NCBI GenBank assembly: GCA_937903155.1 | Contig: CALCZU010000036.1 | Coordinates: 1-39,904 of the forward strand | Direction of reading: 5' to 3' | DNA from: an uncultured Bdellovibrionales bacterium | GTDB taxonomy: Bacteria; Bdellovibrionota; FAC87; UBA2466 | DNA length: 39,904 nt | In this document: piece after piece, positions 1 to 7,815 of the stretch | Numbering within the stretch: position 1 is the first letter of the stretch | Layout: the number at the start of each line of letters is the position of its first letter | The notes under the pieces: generated by a model | Seen by the model: the letters and a program-made list of their open reading frames with translations, nothing else | Told to the model about the DNA's origin: nothing | Database searches by the model: none | Position numbers and translations under genes: made by a program

Positions 1-1
1 T

Positions 2-568
2 TTAAGTTGGGAAGAAGGGGCTGAGACTTATAATCTTGAAGCTGCATACACCCGCGAGAAATTCGATGTCTTTGTAACGGGAATCTTTGGTCGCCCCGAA
101 TACAAAGATCTTCATCGGGATACAGGTTTCGCGTTACGAGGTTCTTATAATTTTGGAGAAGGATCAAAAGCGGGATTGGGCTATTACTTCGGAAAAAATG
201 ATCTCAATGTCGCGCGCCACCTCGCAGGACCGTTTTTGATTTGGGGAATTACTCATCATCTCTATCTCATGGAAGAAATTGATTTTATCTCACGTTCTAC
301 GAATTCGGCCCCCTCGGTCTCGGGAGCATTGAATTACACAAGACTCGGATACGAGTTTTATAAAGGGATGCATGTTTTTGCGACTCAAGAGTATTCCAAA
401 ATGGACTTCAATGCGGATCTCACGCGATCCCAAGCTTACGGCTTAGGCGTGATGTGGTTTCCGATTCCTCATCTCGACTTGAGTTTGCAATATACGAATC
501 GCAAATCCGATGCTTTAGCGACTACTTTTTATGATTTTGCTTGGTTTCAGATGCACTATTACTTGTGA
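2..568 (+). CDS. Outer-membrane beta-barrel protein, 5' truncated
   Basis: The reading frame is open from the first bases of the window, so the N-terminus lies outside. The visible 188 residues alternate short polar turns with amphipathic stretches rich in Tyr, Phe and Gly, and the chain ends in an aromatic strand (FAWFQMHYYL), as expected for the last strand of an outer-membrane barrel recognised by the Bam complex. This suggests a porin-like or uncharacterised barrel in the outer membrane; no specific family is recognised. The stop overlaps the 3' end of the convergent cobalamin adenosyltransferase gene by 10 bases. No internal start needs to be invoked. Confidence 0.6.
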   Translation, partial: LSWEEGAETYNLEAAYTREKFDVFVTGIFGRPEYKDLHRDTGFALRGSYNFGEGSKAGLGYYFGKNDLNVARHLAGPFLIWGITHHLYLMEEIDFISRSTNSAPSVSGALNYTRLGYEFYKGMHVFATQEYSKMDFNADLTRSQAYGLGVMWFPIPHLDLSLQYTNRKSDALATTFYDFAWFQMHYYL

Positions 569-1107
569 GGAATCCAAGGGACGTCGGGAATCTTATCGAG
601 TTGGTTTGCGAGCCTCGAAAGGGTAAATAGGTAATCGGAGAGGCGATTGAGATAAATGACGACCCATTTGTCGACTTTTTCGTTTGGCATTTGGGAAAGC
701 GCCACCACCGCTCGTTCCGAACGACGACAGACCGTGCGAGCTAAATGCAAAAAGGCCGAAGTTTTTCCCCCGCCTGGCAAAATAAAACTCTTTAAAGGTT
801 GAAGCGCTTCGTCGATGACATCAATCTGTCTTTCGAGCGAATCAATCTGTGCGGAGGTAACGACTTGAACTCCGGGATTTCCTGCGGGGGTTGCGAGTTG
901 GGCTCCAATGGTAAACAAAGTCGATTGGATTTCAGTGAGGGATTTTCGAATCGGTTCATGAGGCGATTCTGCAATCACGATGCCTAAAATAGAATTCACT
1001 TCGTCCACATCGCCGTACGCCGCAATGCGTGGCGCACTTTTCGAAATCCGTGTGCCTCCGATTAAGCCGGTTGAACCTTGATCCCCTGTTTTCGTATAGA
1101 TTTTCAT
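559..1107 (-). CDS. PduO-type ATP:cob(I)alamin adenosyltransferase
   Basis: This enzyme transfers the adenosyl group of ATP to cob(I)alamin, giving coenzyme B12 for adenosylcobalamin-dependent enzymes. The 182-residue length fits the PduO/MMAB family. The N-terminal ATP-binding stretch YTKTGDQGSTGLIGG is at residues 4-18, followed by AYGDVDEVNS. The mid-protein LPGGGKTSAFLHLARTVCRR segment and the late YLNRLSDYLFTLSR helix are both hallmarks of the family's five-helix bundle. It stands alone, converging on the barrel-protein gene; no other B12 gene is visible in the window. Its upstream region holds a palindromic repeat. Confidence 0.93.
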   Translation of the reverse strand: MKIYTKTGDQGSTGLIGGTRISKSAPRIAAYGDVDEVNSILGIVIAESPHEPIRKSLTEIQSTLFTIGAQLATPAGNPGVQVVTSAQIDSLERQIDVIDEALQPLKSFILPGGGKTSAFLHLARTVCRRSERAVVALSQMPNEKVDKWVVIYLNRLSDYLFTLSRLANQLDKIPDVPWIPHK

Positions 1108-1200
1108 TTTTCCTCAAGACGCGGTGCTATAGGATCTTAAGTAAAGTTTAATCAAACCACAAGTTTTTTAGCCAGTCGCCCCCACAGCGATTGTAGACGG

Positions 1201-1300
1201 CCGTCGTTGCGAGCGCAGCGAAGCAATCTCGCTGATAACAAAGGCGTTCTTATTTATACCTCGAGATTGCTTCGTCGCCTTCGGCTCCTCGCAACGACGG
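1201..1300. repeat. REP-like palindromic repeat, copy 1
   Basis: The arms at 1201-1231 and 1262-1300 are inverted copies beginning CCGTCGTTGCGAGC and ending AAGCAATCTCG. The right arm carries about 8 extra bases inside the stem. This is the family of dispersed GTCATTGCGAGC-type palindromes found between genes in many proteobacteria. It lies in the 292-base gap between the adenosyltransferase and flbD. Three related copies occur later in the window. Confidence 0.8.
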
Positions 1301-1351
1301 AAATCGTGACGCATTACGTTCTGAGATCCGACAATCATTCCGTTTAAATTC

Positions 1352-1379
1352 TAAATAAACTTCGCACCTTATCCGATAC
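1352..1379 (+). promoter_or_regulatory. Candidate sigma-28 (FliA) promoter for flbD-motAB
   Basis: TAAA at 1352-1355 is followed after 16 bases by TCCGATAC at 1372-1379, which matches 6 of 8 positions of the sigma-28 -10 consensus GCCGATAA. The usual spacing from TAAA is 15, so this is one base long. Transcription would begin about 14 bases before the chosen flbD start, just leaving room for GGAG at 1387-1390. The downstream flagellar-motor genes make a sigma-28 promoter plausible, but the match is imperfect. Confidence 0.4.
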
Positions 1380-1399
1380 AAGAAATGGAGAATCCTTCT

Positions 1400-1612
1400 A
1401 TGATTCGTGTTACGAAATTTGATGGCAAGACAATCCTGCTCAATGCGGATTGGATTCAAACAATCGAAGAAACGCCGGACACTCTCATTACGTTGACGAC
1501 CGGTTTTCAAATGATGGTCAAAGATCGCATGGAAGAAGTTCTGCGAGCTTTTCTCGATTATCGACGAAGTTCACAATTTGCTGGGAATAATCCTAAAAAG
1601 GAAAACACATGA
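1400..1612 (+). CDS. flbD: FlbD-family flagellar protein
   Basis: A small 70-residue protein beginning MIRVTKFDGKTILLNADWI, the typical pattern of the FlbD family, which is found with flagellar motor genes in spirochaetes, Gram-positives and deltaproteobacteria and whose biochemical role is not settled. An in-frame ATG at 1385 exists, but ATG at 1400 is preferred because GGAG at 1387-1390 then lies 9 bases upstream and the N-terminus matches the family. Its stop overlaps the motA start in an ATGA junction (1609-1612), implying translational coupling. The C-terminal 15 residues are polar and probably disordered. Confidence 0.82.
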   Translation: MIRVTKFDGKTILLNADWIQTIEETPDTLITLTTGFQMMVKDRMEEVLRAFLDYRRSSQFAGNNPKKENT

Positions 1613-2385
1613 TACTTAATTGGCTAGGATTGATAATGGGGATGGCGGCCGTTTTCGGTGGGGCCGTACTTGAAGGTTTACATGTCAGCGCACTCCTCCA
1701 TCCGACGGCTGCGATCATCGTGTTCGGAGGAACCATCGGCGCGACGATGCTTGCGAGCGGGATGCAAGAATTTGCCGCGGCCCTTCGCTACGTTCCTAAG
1801 ATTTTCTTAAAAGGAAGTCCGGACTACGCAACCCTTGTAAAACAAATTTTGGACACCGCTAACTTGGCCCGTAAAGAAGGGATTCTCGCGTTAGAAAAAT
1901 CTTACGGCGCGATTAAAAATCCCTTCTTCTCTTCTAATTTAAGACACATCGTCGACGGTTACGATCCGAACGTCTTAAAAGAGATGATGGAAGATCGCAT
2001 TTTTAGAGTTTTGGAAGAACGAAACGCGACTGGAAAAGTATTCGAAACTGCCGGCGGATTCGCTCCTACCGTCGGAATCATCGGCGCGGTGCTCGGGCTG
2101 ATTCACGTGATGGGTAACTTATCTGACTCCAGTAAACTCGGATCCGGAATCGCGGCCGCTTTCGTGGCGACGGTTTACGGCGTGGGTTCCGCGAACCTTG
2201 TGTTCATTCCGATGGGAAACAAAATTAAGAAAATGGGTCAAGAAGAGATCCACGAAATGGAACTGATTTGTACCGGTCTCACTTCAATTCAAAGTGGTCT
2301 GAATCCTCGAGTGATCGAAGACAAGCTCAATAATATCTTGGGCGATCACGGCGGCGGACACGGCGAAGAAAAGAAAGCAGCGTAA
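1609..2385 (+). CDS. motA: Flagellar motor stator protein MotA
   Basis: MotA forms the pentameric ring of the flagellar stator in the inner membrane and, with MotB, couples ion flow to rotor torque. The 258-residue protein has two N-terminal membrane segments (about 3-22 and 32-50), a cytoplasmic loop with the conserved basic/acidic stretch near ARKEGILALE (87-96), and two further membrane segments. FAPTVGIIGAVLGLI (151-165) contains the conserved channel proline P153. The tail is His/Gly/Lys-rich. It lies between flbD (4-base overlap) and motB (3-base gap), a complete stator operon. The ion used (H+ or Na+) cannot be told from sequence alone. Confidence 0.95.
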   Translation: MILNWLGLIMGMAAVFGGAVLEGLHVSALLHPTAAIIVFGGTIGATMLASGMQEFAAALRYVPKIFLKGSPDYATLVKQILDTANLARKEGILALEKSYGAIKNPFFSSNLRHIVDGYDPNVLKEMMEDRIFRVLEERNATGKVFETAGGFAPTVGIIGAVLGLIHVMGNLSDSSKLGSGIAAAFVATVYGVGSANLVFIPMGNKIKKMGQEEIHEMELICTGLTSIQSGLNPRVIEDKLNNILGDHGGGHGEEKKAA

Positions 2386-2388
2386 AAC

Positions 2389-3183
2389 ATGGGTAAGAAA
2401 AAGCCACATGAAGAGCATGAGAATCTCGAAAGATGGCTGGTTTCTTACGCCGACTTCATTACTTTGCTCTTCGCTTTCTTCACGATTTTGTACGCACTTT
2501 CTCAGACCGATAAAGCGAAATACAAAAACGCGATTGAAAGTATTCAACGTTCATTTATGTCCTCTGGCGGTGTCTTTCCCTTAAAAGGCTCGCCTTTCAA
2601 TGCGTTTGATAAAGCTCCCGACAAAGGTTCGCTTTCTCCCGCAGGCCCCAAAGAATTTGGAACATTCTCCAAGGCCGAAGCCGAAATCTTAGGAAAAGTA
2701 GCCGAACAAATCCGCGGAATTTTTGAAGCGTCGACGGGCTTTAGCGCACGACCGGATGAAATGGATATTGTTCGAAGTACGGAAGGATTTAAAATCCGAA
2801 TCGGTGAGGCAATGCTTTTTAACGAAGGCAGCACAAAACTTCGCAAAGGCGAAGTCGGTTTCCTTTTAGAATTGGGAAAACGGATTGGAAAATTGGGTTT
2901 GACCGTTCAGATCGAAGGTCACTCGGATAGCGTTGAAGGAAAAAGAAAACTCGCCTCTGTTACCGACTACCCTGCATGGGAAATTTCACTCAGTCGAGCT
3001 TACAACATTATGAAGTTCATGGTGGAAGGGGCCGGAGTCGCCAAAGAAAAAATTTCTATTGCCGGATACGGCGACTCACAACCCCTTGCTGAAAATGACT
3101 CACCTGAAGGTCGTGCTCGGAATCGACGTGTCGAGTTTTCAATCATTACACCCGATCACGAAGTCAGAGATCTTGACCTCTAA
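2389..3183 (+). CDS. motB: Flagellar motor stator protein MotB
   Basis: MotB is the peptidoglycan-anchored stator subunit. A single membrane helix follows a charged N-terminus, and the motif SYADFITLLFAFF (19-31) contains the ion-carrying aspartate D22. A linker of about 100 residues is followed by an OmpA-like peptidoglycan-binding domain from about residue 140, with IEGHSDSVEG and the closing NDSPEGRARNRRVEF. Length (264) and architecture are normal. It follows motA by 3 bases and ends 3 bases before the stop of a convergent gene, leaving no room for a separate terminator. Confidence 0.95.
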   Translation: MGKKKPHEEHENLERWLVSYADFITLLFAFFTILYALSQTDKAKYKNAIESIQRSFMSSGGVFPLKGSPFNAFDKAPDKGSLSPAGPKEFGTFSKAEAEILGKVAEQIRGIFEASTGFSARPDEMDIVRSTEGFKIRIGEAMLFNEGSTKLRKGEVGFLLELGKRIGKLGLTVQIEGHSDSVEGKRKLASVTDYPAWEISLSRAYNIMKFMVEGAGVAKEKISIAGYGDSQPLAENDSPEGRARNRRVEFSIITPDHEVRDLDL

Positions 3184-3186
3184 ACT

Positions 3187-3582
3187 TTACGAAGCTCGTC
3201 GGATATGAACTTCGTCCACCACACCCGTGCTCGCGAAGATGCGCGTTCCACCGTAGTTCGTAGCGAGCCAAACTCCGAAGAGCAATACTCCCGAGACTAA
3301 GAAAAAGTTGCGTCCTGCAATCTCGCTGCTGAAATTCACAAGCCATGGCATTGCAAGTAAGGCAATTGCTCCACCCAACTCAATCATCCCGTGAACTTTA
3401 AAGGGAACCCATTTCACAATACCGAGTGGATACTGTGTGACAGCGCTGAGAACCGCATGTAGCCCTGCACTGATATAACAGGCAACGGAAGCGTCGTAGG
3501 ATAATCCCAAGACAGTTGGGGCTGCTAAGAGAACTGCTGAGAAAAGATAGTCGAGATAAGCATGAATTTTTACATCTAACAT
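3187..3582 (-). CDS. Small four-helix membrane protein, unknown function
   Basis: A 131-residue hydrophobic protein with about four membrane segments (IHAYLDYLFSAVLLAAPTVLGL near the start, then segments around ISAGLHAVLSAVT, MIELGGAIALLAM and FFLVSGVLLFGVWLA). The start at 3582 (MLDVKIHAYL) is chosen over an in-frame ATG 36 bases upstream because GGAGG lies just before it. The pattern K-I-H-x-Y-L-D near the start and P-F-K-V-H-G in the middle recurs in small uncharacterised bacterial membrane proteins, but no function is known to me. It converges on motB and precedes no obvious partner. Confidence 0.7.
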   Translation of the reverse strand: MLDVKIHAYLDYLFSAVLLAAPTVLGLSYDASVACYISAGLHAVLSAVTQYPLGIVKWVPFKVHGMIELGGAIALLAMPWLVNFSSEIAGRNFFLVSGVLLFGVWLATNYGGTRIFASTGVVDEVHIRRAS

Positions 3583-3647
3583 AAGACCTCCAAGTGGTTT
3601 TGTTTGAATGACTGACACATCAAAAGAAAATGCAAATCAGAGGCCAA

Positions 3648-3944
3648 TCAATGCGGAAGCTTATTGAGAAGCCCTTCTTTAAAAGTTTGTTCGTCGACAT
3701 TTAAGAAGAGCGCGTTGTCATCGGATGATTCCGCCCAATCCATCGGAATCCAATGAGCCTCGCCATCGCCTGAAGCTTCTCGCGCTAATTTGATGTAAGC
3801 ACTTCCATCGAGGTGCTCGACCATCCCGACGTGCGCTCCGTCTTTTTCAGGAGCATCGCCTTTTACATGCACCATTAGACCTGGGGAAATTTTAACATCA
3901 GCCCGCTTCACAGCAGCATCTGCTTTTGAAGAATTGGAATTCAT
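3648..3944 (-). CDS. DUF2171-like small protein
   Basis: A 98-residue soluble acidic protein. The segment GLMVHVKGDAPEKDGAHVG followed by MVEHLDGSAYIKLAREA and WIPMDWAE resembles DUF2171, a PRC-barrel-like small domain in which 'HVGxVDHVDG' and 'IPLDWV' are typical; members are often found near stress genes. The function of the family is not established. The start is supported by CGGAGG seven bases upstream. It is separated from flanking genes by 30-65 bases and may be transcribed alone. Confidence 0.65.
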   Translation of the reverse strand: MNSNSSKADAAVKRADVKISPGLMVHVKGDAPEKDGAHVGMVEHLDGSAYIKLAREASGDGEAHWIPMDWAESSDDNALFLNVDEQTFKEGLLNKLPH

Positions 3945-4007
3945 TTTCGACCTCCGTAATAAGTTAAACTATGGAGGTGCAATATCTATGCACACCTTCT
4001 CCTTGCC

Positions 4008-4319
4008 TTAACGCGAGGAATTTTTCCGATTTGCATGGTACAGAGAGATTAAAATGAGGAGAAAAGCGATTAATCGAAAAAAATAAACGCCCGCTCTGAT
4101 TTCTCCCCCATGGCCCAAATACAGAAGCGCTATCCGCTCAACCGCTAAAGATAAGCACGCTAAAGCAAAGGTCAGAAAGAAAGGGTCTCGAGTTTTCCGC
4201 CAAAACTTAAAAAAGAAGAGGCTGGAGGCCGCAAAACAGACAAAAACGACACCCGAAAGAAAATACGTCAGAGGAAACTGACGGCTGGCATCCAACATCA
4301 TTTTTACGTCAATTCCCAT
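4008..4319 (-). CDS. DUF5985-like membrane protein (second of a pair)
   Basis: A roughly 100-residue inner-membrane protein with three predicted helices: FLSGVVFVCFAASSLFFFKF, FFLTFALACLSLAVERIALL and FFRLIAFLLILISLYH. The motif F-W-R-K-T-R-D-P-F-F between helices 1 and 2 and the C-terminal R-L-I-A-F-L-L-I-L-I match the DUF5985 type of small membrane protein. The start is uncertain: ATG at 4319 (used here) overlaps the upstream gene by 16 bases, whereas ATG at 4301 lies two bases after that gene's stop. It is the distal gene of a three-gene minus-strand set with a winged-helix protein. Function unknown. Confidence 0.65.
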   Translation of the reverse strand: MGIDVKMMLDASRQFPLTYFLSGVVFVCFAASSLFFFKFWRKTRDPFFLTFALACLSLAVERIALLYLGHGGEIRAGVYFFRLIAFLLILISLYHANRKNSSR

Positions 4320-4573
4320 ATCAATCCATAAAGTAAGACTATTCCCGCAACTGCTCCCAAAGCCGCTCTCCATAAGCTTCCCCAGAGATCTGTTTGTGGA
4401 AAGAGTACGATGTCCGCAAAAAGCAAAGCATTATTCGCAGCGAGTGCCACAAAACATAAGCTACTCCAAAGAAGAAGCCTCGTGCGATCCCGCAAATACC
4501 CTTTCACTAAAATAAAAGCACACGAAAAACTCATGATCGCGCAAAGAAGATAAACGATTTCAGGAATCTTCAT
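4304..4573 (-). CDS. DUF5985-like membrane protein (first of a pair)
   Basis: An 89-residue three-helix membrane protein. IVYLLCAIMSFSCAFILVKGY, LLLWSSLCFVALAANNALLF and WRAALGAVAGIVLLYGLIW are the membrane segments, and Y-L-R-D-R-T-R-L-L-L-W-S between the first two is the characteristic polar loop of DUF5985 proteins. The start MKIPEIV at 4573 is preferred to the ATG nine bases upstream because AAGG then has proper spacing. It overlaps the winged-helix gene by 14 bases upstream and the second DUF5985-like gene downstream, so the three are almost certainly co-translated. Function unknown. Confidence 0.68.
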   Translation of the reverse strand: MKIPEIVYLLCAIMSFSCAFILVKGYLRDRTRLLLWSSLCFVALAANNALLFADIVLFPQTDLWGSLWRAALGAVAGIVLLYGLIWELT

Positions 4574-4949
4574 TTTTACCATCCTTTGTCATTTTAAATG
4601 CGTCCCTAAAACTCAACATTTGATTCGTTGTTTTATTGGTAATGACATCAATGACTTTCAACGGACGAATTTTATACTGTTCGGCCAGTAAGGTGATCAT
4701 ATTTTCGATGTTTTTTGTTTTAGGAGAATAGCGGTAGACAACGCCCGGCTCTTTCAAAACGGCGATGAATCCCAAACGCACAAAATCCTGAATCCATTTT
4801 TCAACTGATTTTTCATTCGAGCAAAGATGTTTAGAAAGAGTAGGCACCGTCCAAGATTTGGAGATGTCCGATTGAAAAAGGAGCAATACTTCGAGCTGTC
4901 CGATGGACTGGATATTCTGTTTTAGAAATTCAATGAGTTCGGTAGGCAC
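4560..4949 (-). CDS. Winged-helix protein, probable transcription regulator
   Basis: A 129-residue protein. Residues about 10-75 (VLLLFQSDISKSWTVPTLSK, then KSVEKWIQDFVRLGFIAVL and VYRYSP) read as a winged helix: two helices, a recognition helix, then a beta wing ending in Y-R-Y-S-P. The C-terminal half is helical and highly charged. It heads a three-gene set with two small membrane proteins, a recurrent arrangement in which the DNA-binding protein may control or respond to the membrane pair; that link is inference. No sensor or ligand domain is visible. Confidence 0.6.
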   Translation of the reverse strand: MPTELIEFLKQNIQSIGQLEVLLLFQSDISKSWTVPTLSKHLCSNEKSVEKWIQDFVRLGFIAVLKEPGVVYRYSPKTKNIENMITLLAEQYKIRPLKVIDVITNKTTNQMLSFRDAFKMTKDGKNEDS

Positions 4950-4961
4950 TGAATAAGCCCC

Positions 4962-5228
4962 TCACTCACTTTCGACTTCACCTGTGGTTTTGGATCGCTT
5001 TTCAAGCTTCGACTGAATTTCGTCGTAAGATTTTAGAATATTCTCGCCTTCTTCCAACTGCAGGACTTCAGTCGACTCAACGTCTTTGACGACCGTCGCG
5101 ATTTCTCGATTTGAACGAGTCTGAGAAGAACGAGATTCTCCATGACCTTCATCCCCACGGGCGAGACTGCCCGCAAGGAAAACGATGCAGAGACTAATAA
5201 TAAGATATTGAGCCAGTGTACTAGTCAT
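4962..5228 (-). CDS. Small secreted protein downstream of ftsZ
   Basis: An 88-residue protein with an N-terminal signal segment (LAQYLIISLCIVFLAGSLA, residues about 5-23) and a charged, Glu/Lys/Ser-rich mature part that looks helical (VLQLEEGENILKSYDEIQSK). No family is recognised. Its ATG overlaps the ftsZ stop codon by 8 bases (5221-5228), so it is translationally coupled to ftsZ and presumably made with it. A periplasmic or envelope role in division would fit the position but is only inference. Confidence 0.6.
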   Translation of the reverse strand: MTSTLAQYLIISLCIVFLAGSLARGDEGHGESRSSQTRSNREIATVVKDVESTEVLQLEEGENILKSYDEIQSKLEKRSKTTGEVESE

Positions 5229-6444
5229 GTTGTCGTCTTAAGAATGTCGGAATATCGTATTCTTCAGTTTCAAAGAAACGTCGTCCGATTTCACGAGCGA
5301 TCTGTCGAGCCGATTTAATATCGCCCGCAGGTTCTTTTTTCTGAGCCGTCGAGCTCACAATATTTTGAGACGCGGCTTCTTCCGCCATTTGAACGACCGG
5401 AACTTGAGGTTCGAGACTTTGTTGAGCTGCCATGACTTCAGGTTCTGCTTTGACACGATCTTGTTGAGCGACAGACACTTGAACAACAGGGTTAAAGCCC
5501 GTTGCAATCACCGTGACTCTCACTTCATCTTTTAAATTTTCATCAATGACCGCTCCGAAAATGATTTCGGCATTTTCATCGGCTTCTTCCGTGATGAGAG
5601 ACGAAGCTTCGTTGACTTCAAAGAGAGTCAAATCCGATCCGCCGGTAATGTTGATGATAATTCCTGTCGCACCATTGATGGAAACGTCTTCAAGAAGCGG
5701 TGAGGAAATCGCCATTCGGGCGGCTTCAATCGCGCGGTTTTCACCTTTGGCGATCCCCGTTCCCATCAAAGCTAAGCCCTTATTTGACATCACGGTTCTG
5801 ACATCTGCGAAATCGAGATTCACAAGTCCGCGCACGTTGATCAAATCCGAAATTCCTTTGACCGCTTGGTGTAAAACTTCGTCTGCTTTCTTGAAGCAAT
5901 CAAGCATCGTCGTCGATTCGTTTGCGATGTAAAGAAGACGCTGATTAGGAATACAGATTAAAGTATCGACGGCGGCTTTTAGCTCTTCAATCCCTTTATC
6001 TGCGTTCTTTTTGCGCTTTTTCCCTTCAAAATTAAAAGGCTTGGTGACCACCCCTACTGTGAGCGCGCCCGCTTCTTTCGCGATATTCGCAATGACGGGA
6101 GCTCCACCTGTTCCAGTTCCGCCTCCCATTCCGGCGGCGATAAAAACCATGTCCGCTCCGTAAAGGGCTTCGGCAATTTTTGAGCTGTCTTCAAGAGCTG
6201 CTTTTTTTCCAATTTCGGGATTTGCTCCAGCGCCCAGACCTTTTGTAAGCTCTGTTCCGAGTTGGATGTGAGCAGGTGCCGGATTATTTTCAAGCGCTTG
6301 ATTATCGGTGTTCGCCGCAATGAAATCGGCTCCCGACATTCCTAATTGCATCATGGTCGCGATGGCATTGGTACCGCCTCCTCCCACGCCTACGACTTTG
6401 ATTTTTGCGCCTTGTGCAGTTTGTTTTTCGACGATTTCAAACAT
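5221..6444 (-). CDS. ftsZ: Cell division protein FtsZ
   Basis: FtsZ is the tubulin-like GTPase that polymerises into the division ring at midcell. GGGGTNAI (21-28) and the tubulin signature GGGTGTG (107-113) form the GTP site. The synergy segment NLDFADVRTVMSNKG supplies the catalytic aspartates across the filament interface. A disordered Gln/Glu/Ala-rich linker (about 325-390) leads to a C-terminal peptide DIPTFLRRQ, the conserved site that binds FtsA and other ring anchors. The 407-residue length is normal. It follows ftsA by 23 bases and overlaps a small secreted gene at its 3' end. Confidence 0.98.
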   Translation of the reverse strand: MFEIVEKQTAQGAKIKVVGVGGGGTNAIATMMQLGMSGADFIAANTDNQALENNPAPAHIQLGTELTKGLGAGANPEIGKKAALEDSSKIAEALYGADMVFIAAGMGGGTGTGGAPVIANIAKEAGALTVGVVTKPFNFEGKKRKKNADKGIEELKAAVDTLICIPNQRLLYIANESTTMLDCFKKADEVLHQAVKGISDLINVRGLVNLDFADVRTVMSNKGLALMGTGIAKGENRAIEAARMAISSPLLEDVSINGATGIIINITGGSDLTLFEVNEASSLITEEADENAEIIFGAVIDENLKDEVRVTVIATGFNPVVQVSVAQQDRVKAEPEVMAAQQSLEPQVPVVQMAEEAASQNIVSSTAQKKEPAGDIKSARQIAREIGRRFFETEEYDIPTFLRRQHD

Positions 6445-6467
6445 ACCGTTCTCTCCTTGTGGTAGTT

Positions 6468-7715
6468 TTAGAAAACATCTCCCAACCAGGTCTTCATTCT
6501 CCCCATGACCTTGTGATAGATATTCTCTTGCGGTTCTGCAAAATGAATTGCTTCTTTTTGGTTATTCTTTCCGTACTGCAAAAGTCCTACTGCCGTGGAA
6601 TAAATGGGTGAACTCACGACATCTAAAAGTCCACCGACTCCTTGCGGAGCTCCACGTCTCACCGGCATCTCAAGCACAAACTCTCCAATTTCTGCCATGC
6701 CTTCGAGTTGAGATCCGCCGCCGGTAATCACGACTCCGGAGGATAAAAGATGTTTAAAACCACTGTTGGCAATTTCTTGTCCGATCAGGGCAAAGATTTC
6801 TTCGACTCGAGGCTCGATGATCTTTGTAAGAACGGATCTCGAAACTTCGCGCGTCTTTTGCCCACCTACGACCGGAACTTCAATCACTTGATCAGACGGC
6901 AATAGCGAACTCATCGCGCAGCCGGAACTTAATTTAATATTCTCTGCATCCTGAATAGAGGTTCTTAATCCTACCGCAATGTCGTTAGTGATGTGATTTC
7001 CACCCATCGCAATGACGCCGGTATGAACCACACTGCCTCGAACATAAATCGCAACATCCGTGGTTCCACCACCAATGTCGATGAGGACGACGCCGAGTTC
7101 TTTTTCGTCTTCAGTTAATGCAGCCGCGCCCGATGCCAAGGGTTCTAGAACGATGTCATTGACCTGGATTCCGGCTTGGTTTGCGCACTTGATAATGTTC
7201 TGAGCCGAAGCCACAGCACCCGTTACGATGTGCACTTTGGCTTCGAGACGCATTCCCGACATTCCAATCGGATCTTTGATGCCCTCTTGATCGTTGACGG
7301 TAAATTCTTGTGGGATGACATGCAAAACTTCTCTGTCGAGTGGGATCGCAACCGCTTTGGCGGCATCAATCGCCCTATCGACGTCAGAAGCCGTGACTTC
7401 GCGATTTTTAACGGCGACAACGCCGGCACTGTTAAAGCCTTTAATATGACTTCCGGCGATTCCGCAAAATGCGTTAGAGATCTTACAGCCGGCCATCAGC
7501 TCGGCAACTTCGATAGCTTTTTTCAGCGCTTCGACGGTGGAAGGAATATTCACCACCACGCCTTTTCGTATTCCCAAGGAGGGTTGCTTACCAATTCCTA
7601 CAATCTCAACCCCTTCGGCAGTGGATTTTCCCACAACGACACAGATCTTTGTGGTTCCAAAATCAATACCCACGAGAAGATCAGGTTGCTTAGCCGCTTT
7701 TTTCAAGCCAGACAT
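6468..7715 (-). CDS. ftsA: Cell division protein FtsA
   Basis: FtsA is the actin-like ATPase that tethers FtsZ to the inner membrane and recruits later divisome proteins. The phosphate-1 motif GIDFGTTKICVVVG is at residues 16-29, and phosphate-2, IDIGGGTTDVAIY, lies near the middle. GVVITGGGSQLEGM is the adenosine motif. The subdomain 1C region follows the first motif as expected. The final residues, VMGRMKTWLGDVF, form the amphipathic membrane-targeting helix. Length (415) is standard. A 100-base gap to ftsQ could carry a promoter, and ftsZ follows closely. Confidence 0.97.
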   Translation of the reverse strand: MSGLKKAAKQPDLLVGIDFGTTKICVVVGKSTAEGVEIVGIGKQPSLGIRKGVVVNIPSTVEALKKAIEVAELMAGCKISNAFCGIAGSHIKGFNSAGVVAVKNREVTASDVDRAIDAAKAVAIPLDREVLHVIPQEFTVNDQEGIKDPIGMSGMRLEAKVHIVTGAVASAQNIIKCANQAGIQVNDIVLEPLASGAAALTEDEKELGVVLIDIGGGTTDVAIYVRGSVVHTGVIAMGGNHITNDIAVGLRTSIQDAENIKLSSGCAMSSLLPSDQVIEVPVVGGQKTREVSRSVLTKIIEPRVEEIFALIGQEIANSGFKHLLSSGVVITGGGSQLEGMAEIGEFVLEMPVRRGAPQGVGGLLDVVSSPIYSTAVGLLQYGKNNQKEAIHFAEPQENIYHKVMGRMKTWLGDVF

Positions 7716-7744
7716 AAGGCATCCCTTCTATCGACGCATATCTC

Positions 7745-7757
7745 ACCGGTTACCGGT
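7745..7757. promoter_or_regulatory. Double ACCGGT palindrome in ftsA leader
   Basis: Two copies of the self-palindromic hexamer ACCGGT (7745-7750 and 7752-7757) are separated by one base, forming a 13-base near-perfect dyad in the 100-base ftsQ-ftsA gap, 30 bases before the ftsA start. It could be a protein-binding operator, but nothing identifies the binding protein and chance is not excluded. Confidence 0.25.
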
Positions 7758-7815
7758 TCACTGTTTGTACTGCTACTTTTTAAGATTGGAGCAAAATAGG
7801 CCCCTATAGGGAAAT

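Noticed and set aside
1142..1160. TAAAGTTT at 1142-1149, an exact sigma-28 -35 element
   Set aside because: The correctly spaced -10 position reads AAGTTTTT, with no resemblance to GCCGATAA.
3973..4002. Dyad GTGCA...TGCAC upstream of the DUF2171-like gene as an operator
   Set aside because: Only five contiguous paired bases; too weak to claim.
5513..5932. Open frame of 139 codons opposite ftsZ
   Set aside because: Antisense shadow of the conserved FtsZ core; Ser/Ala-rich without any domain pattern.
6054..6320. 88-codon minus-strand frame inside ftsZ
   Set aside because: Same-strand frame-shifted shadow within the GTP-binding region of FtsZ; no ribosome site.
7176..7799. Long open frame (207 codons) on the plus strand opposite ftsA
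   Set aside because: It lies wholly antisense to a strongly supported ftsA, has no ribosome site or recognisable protein features, and is explained by codon bias of the real gene.
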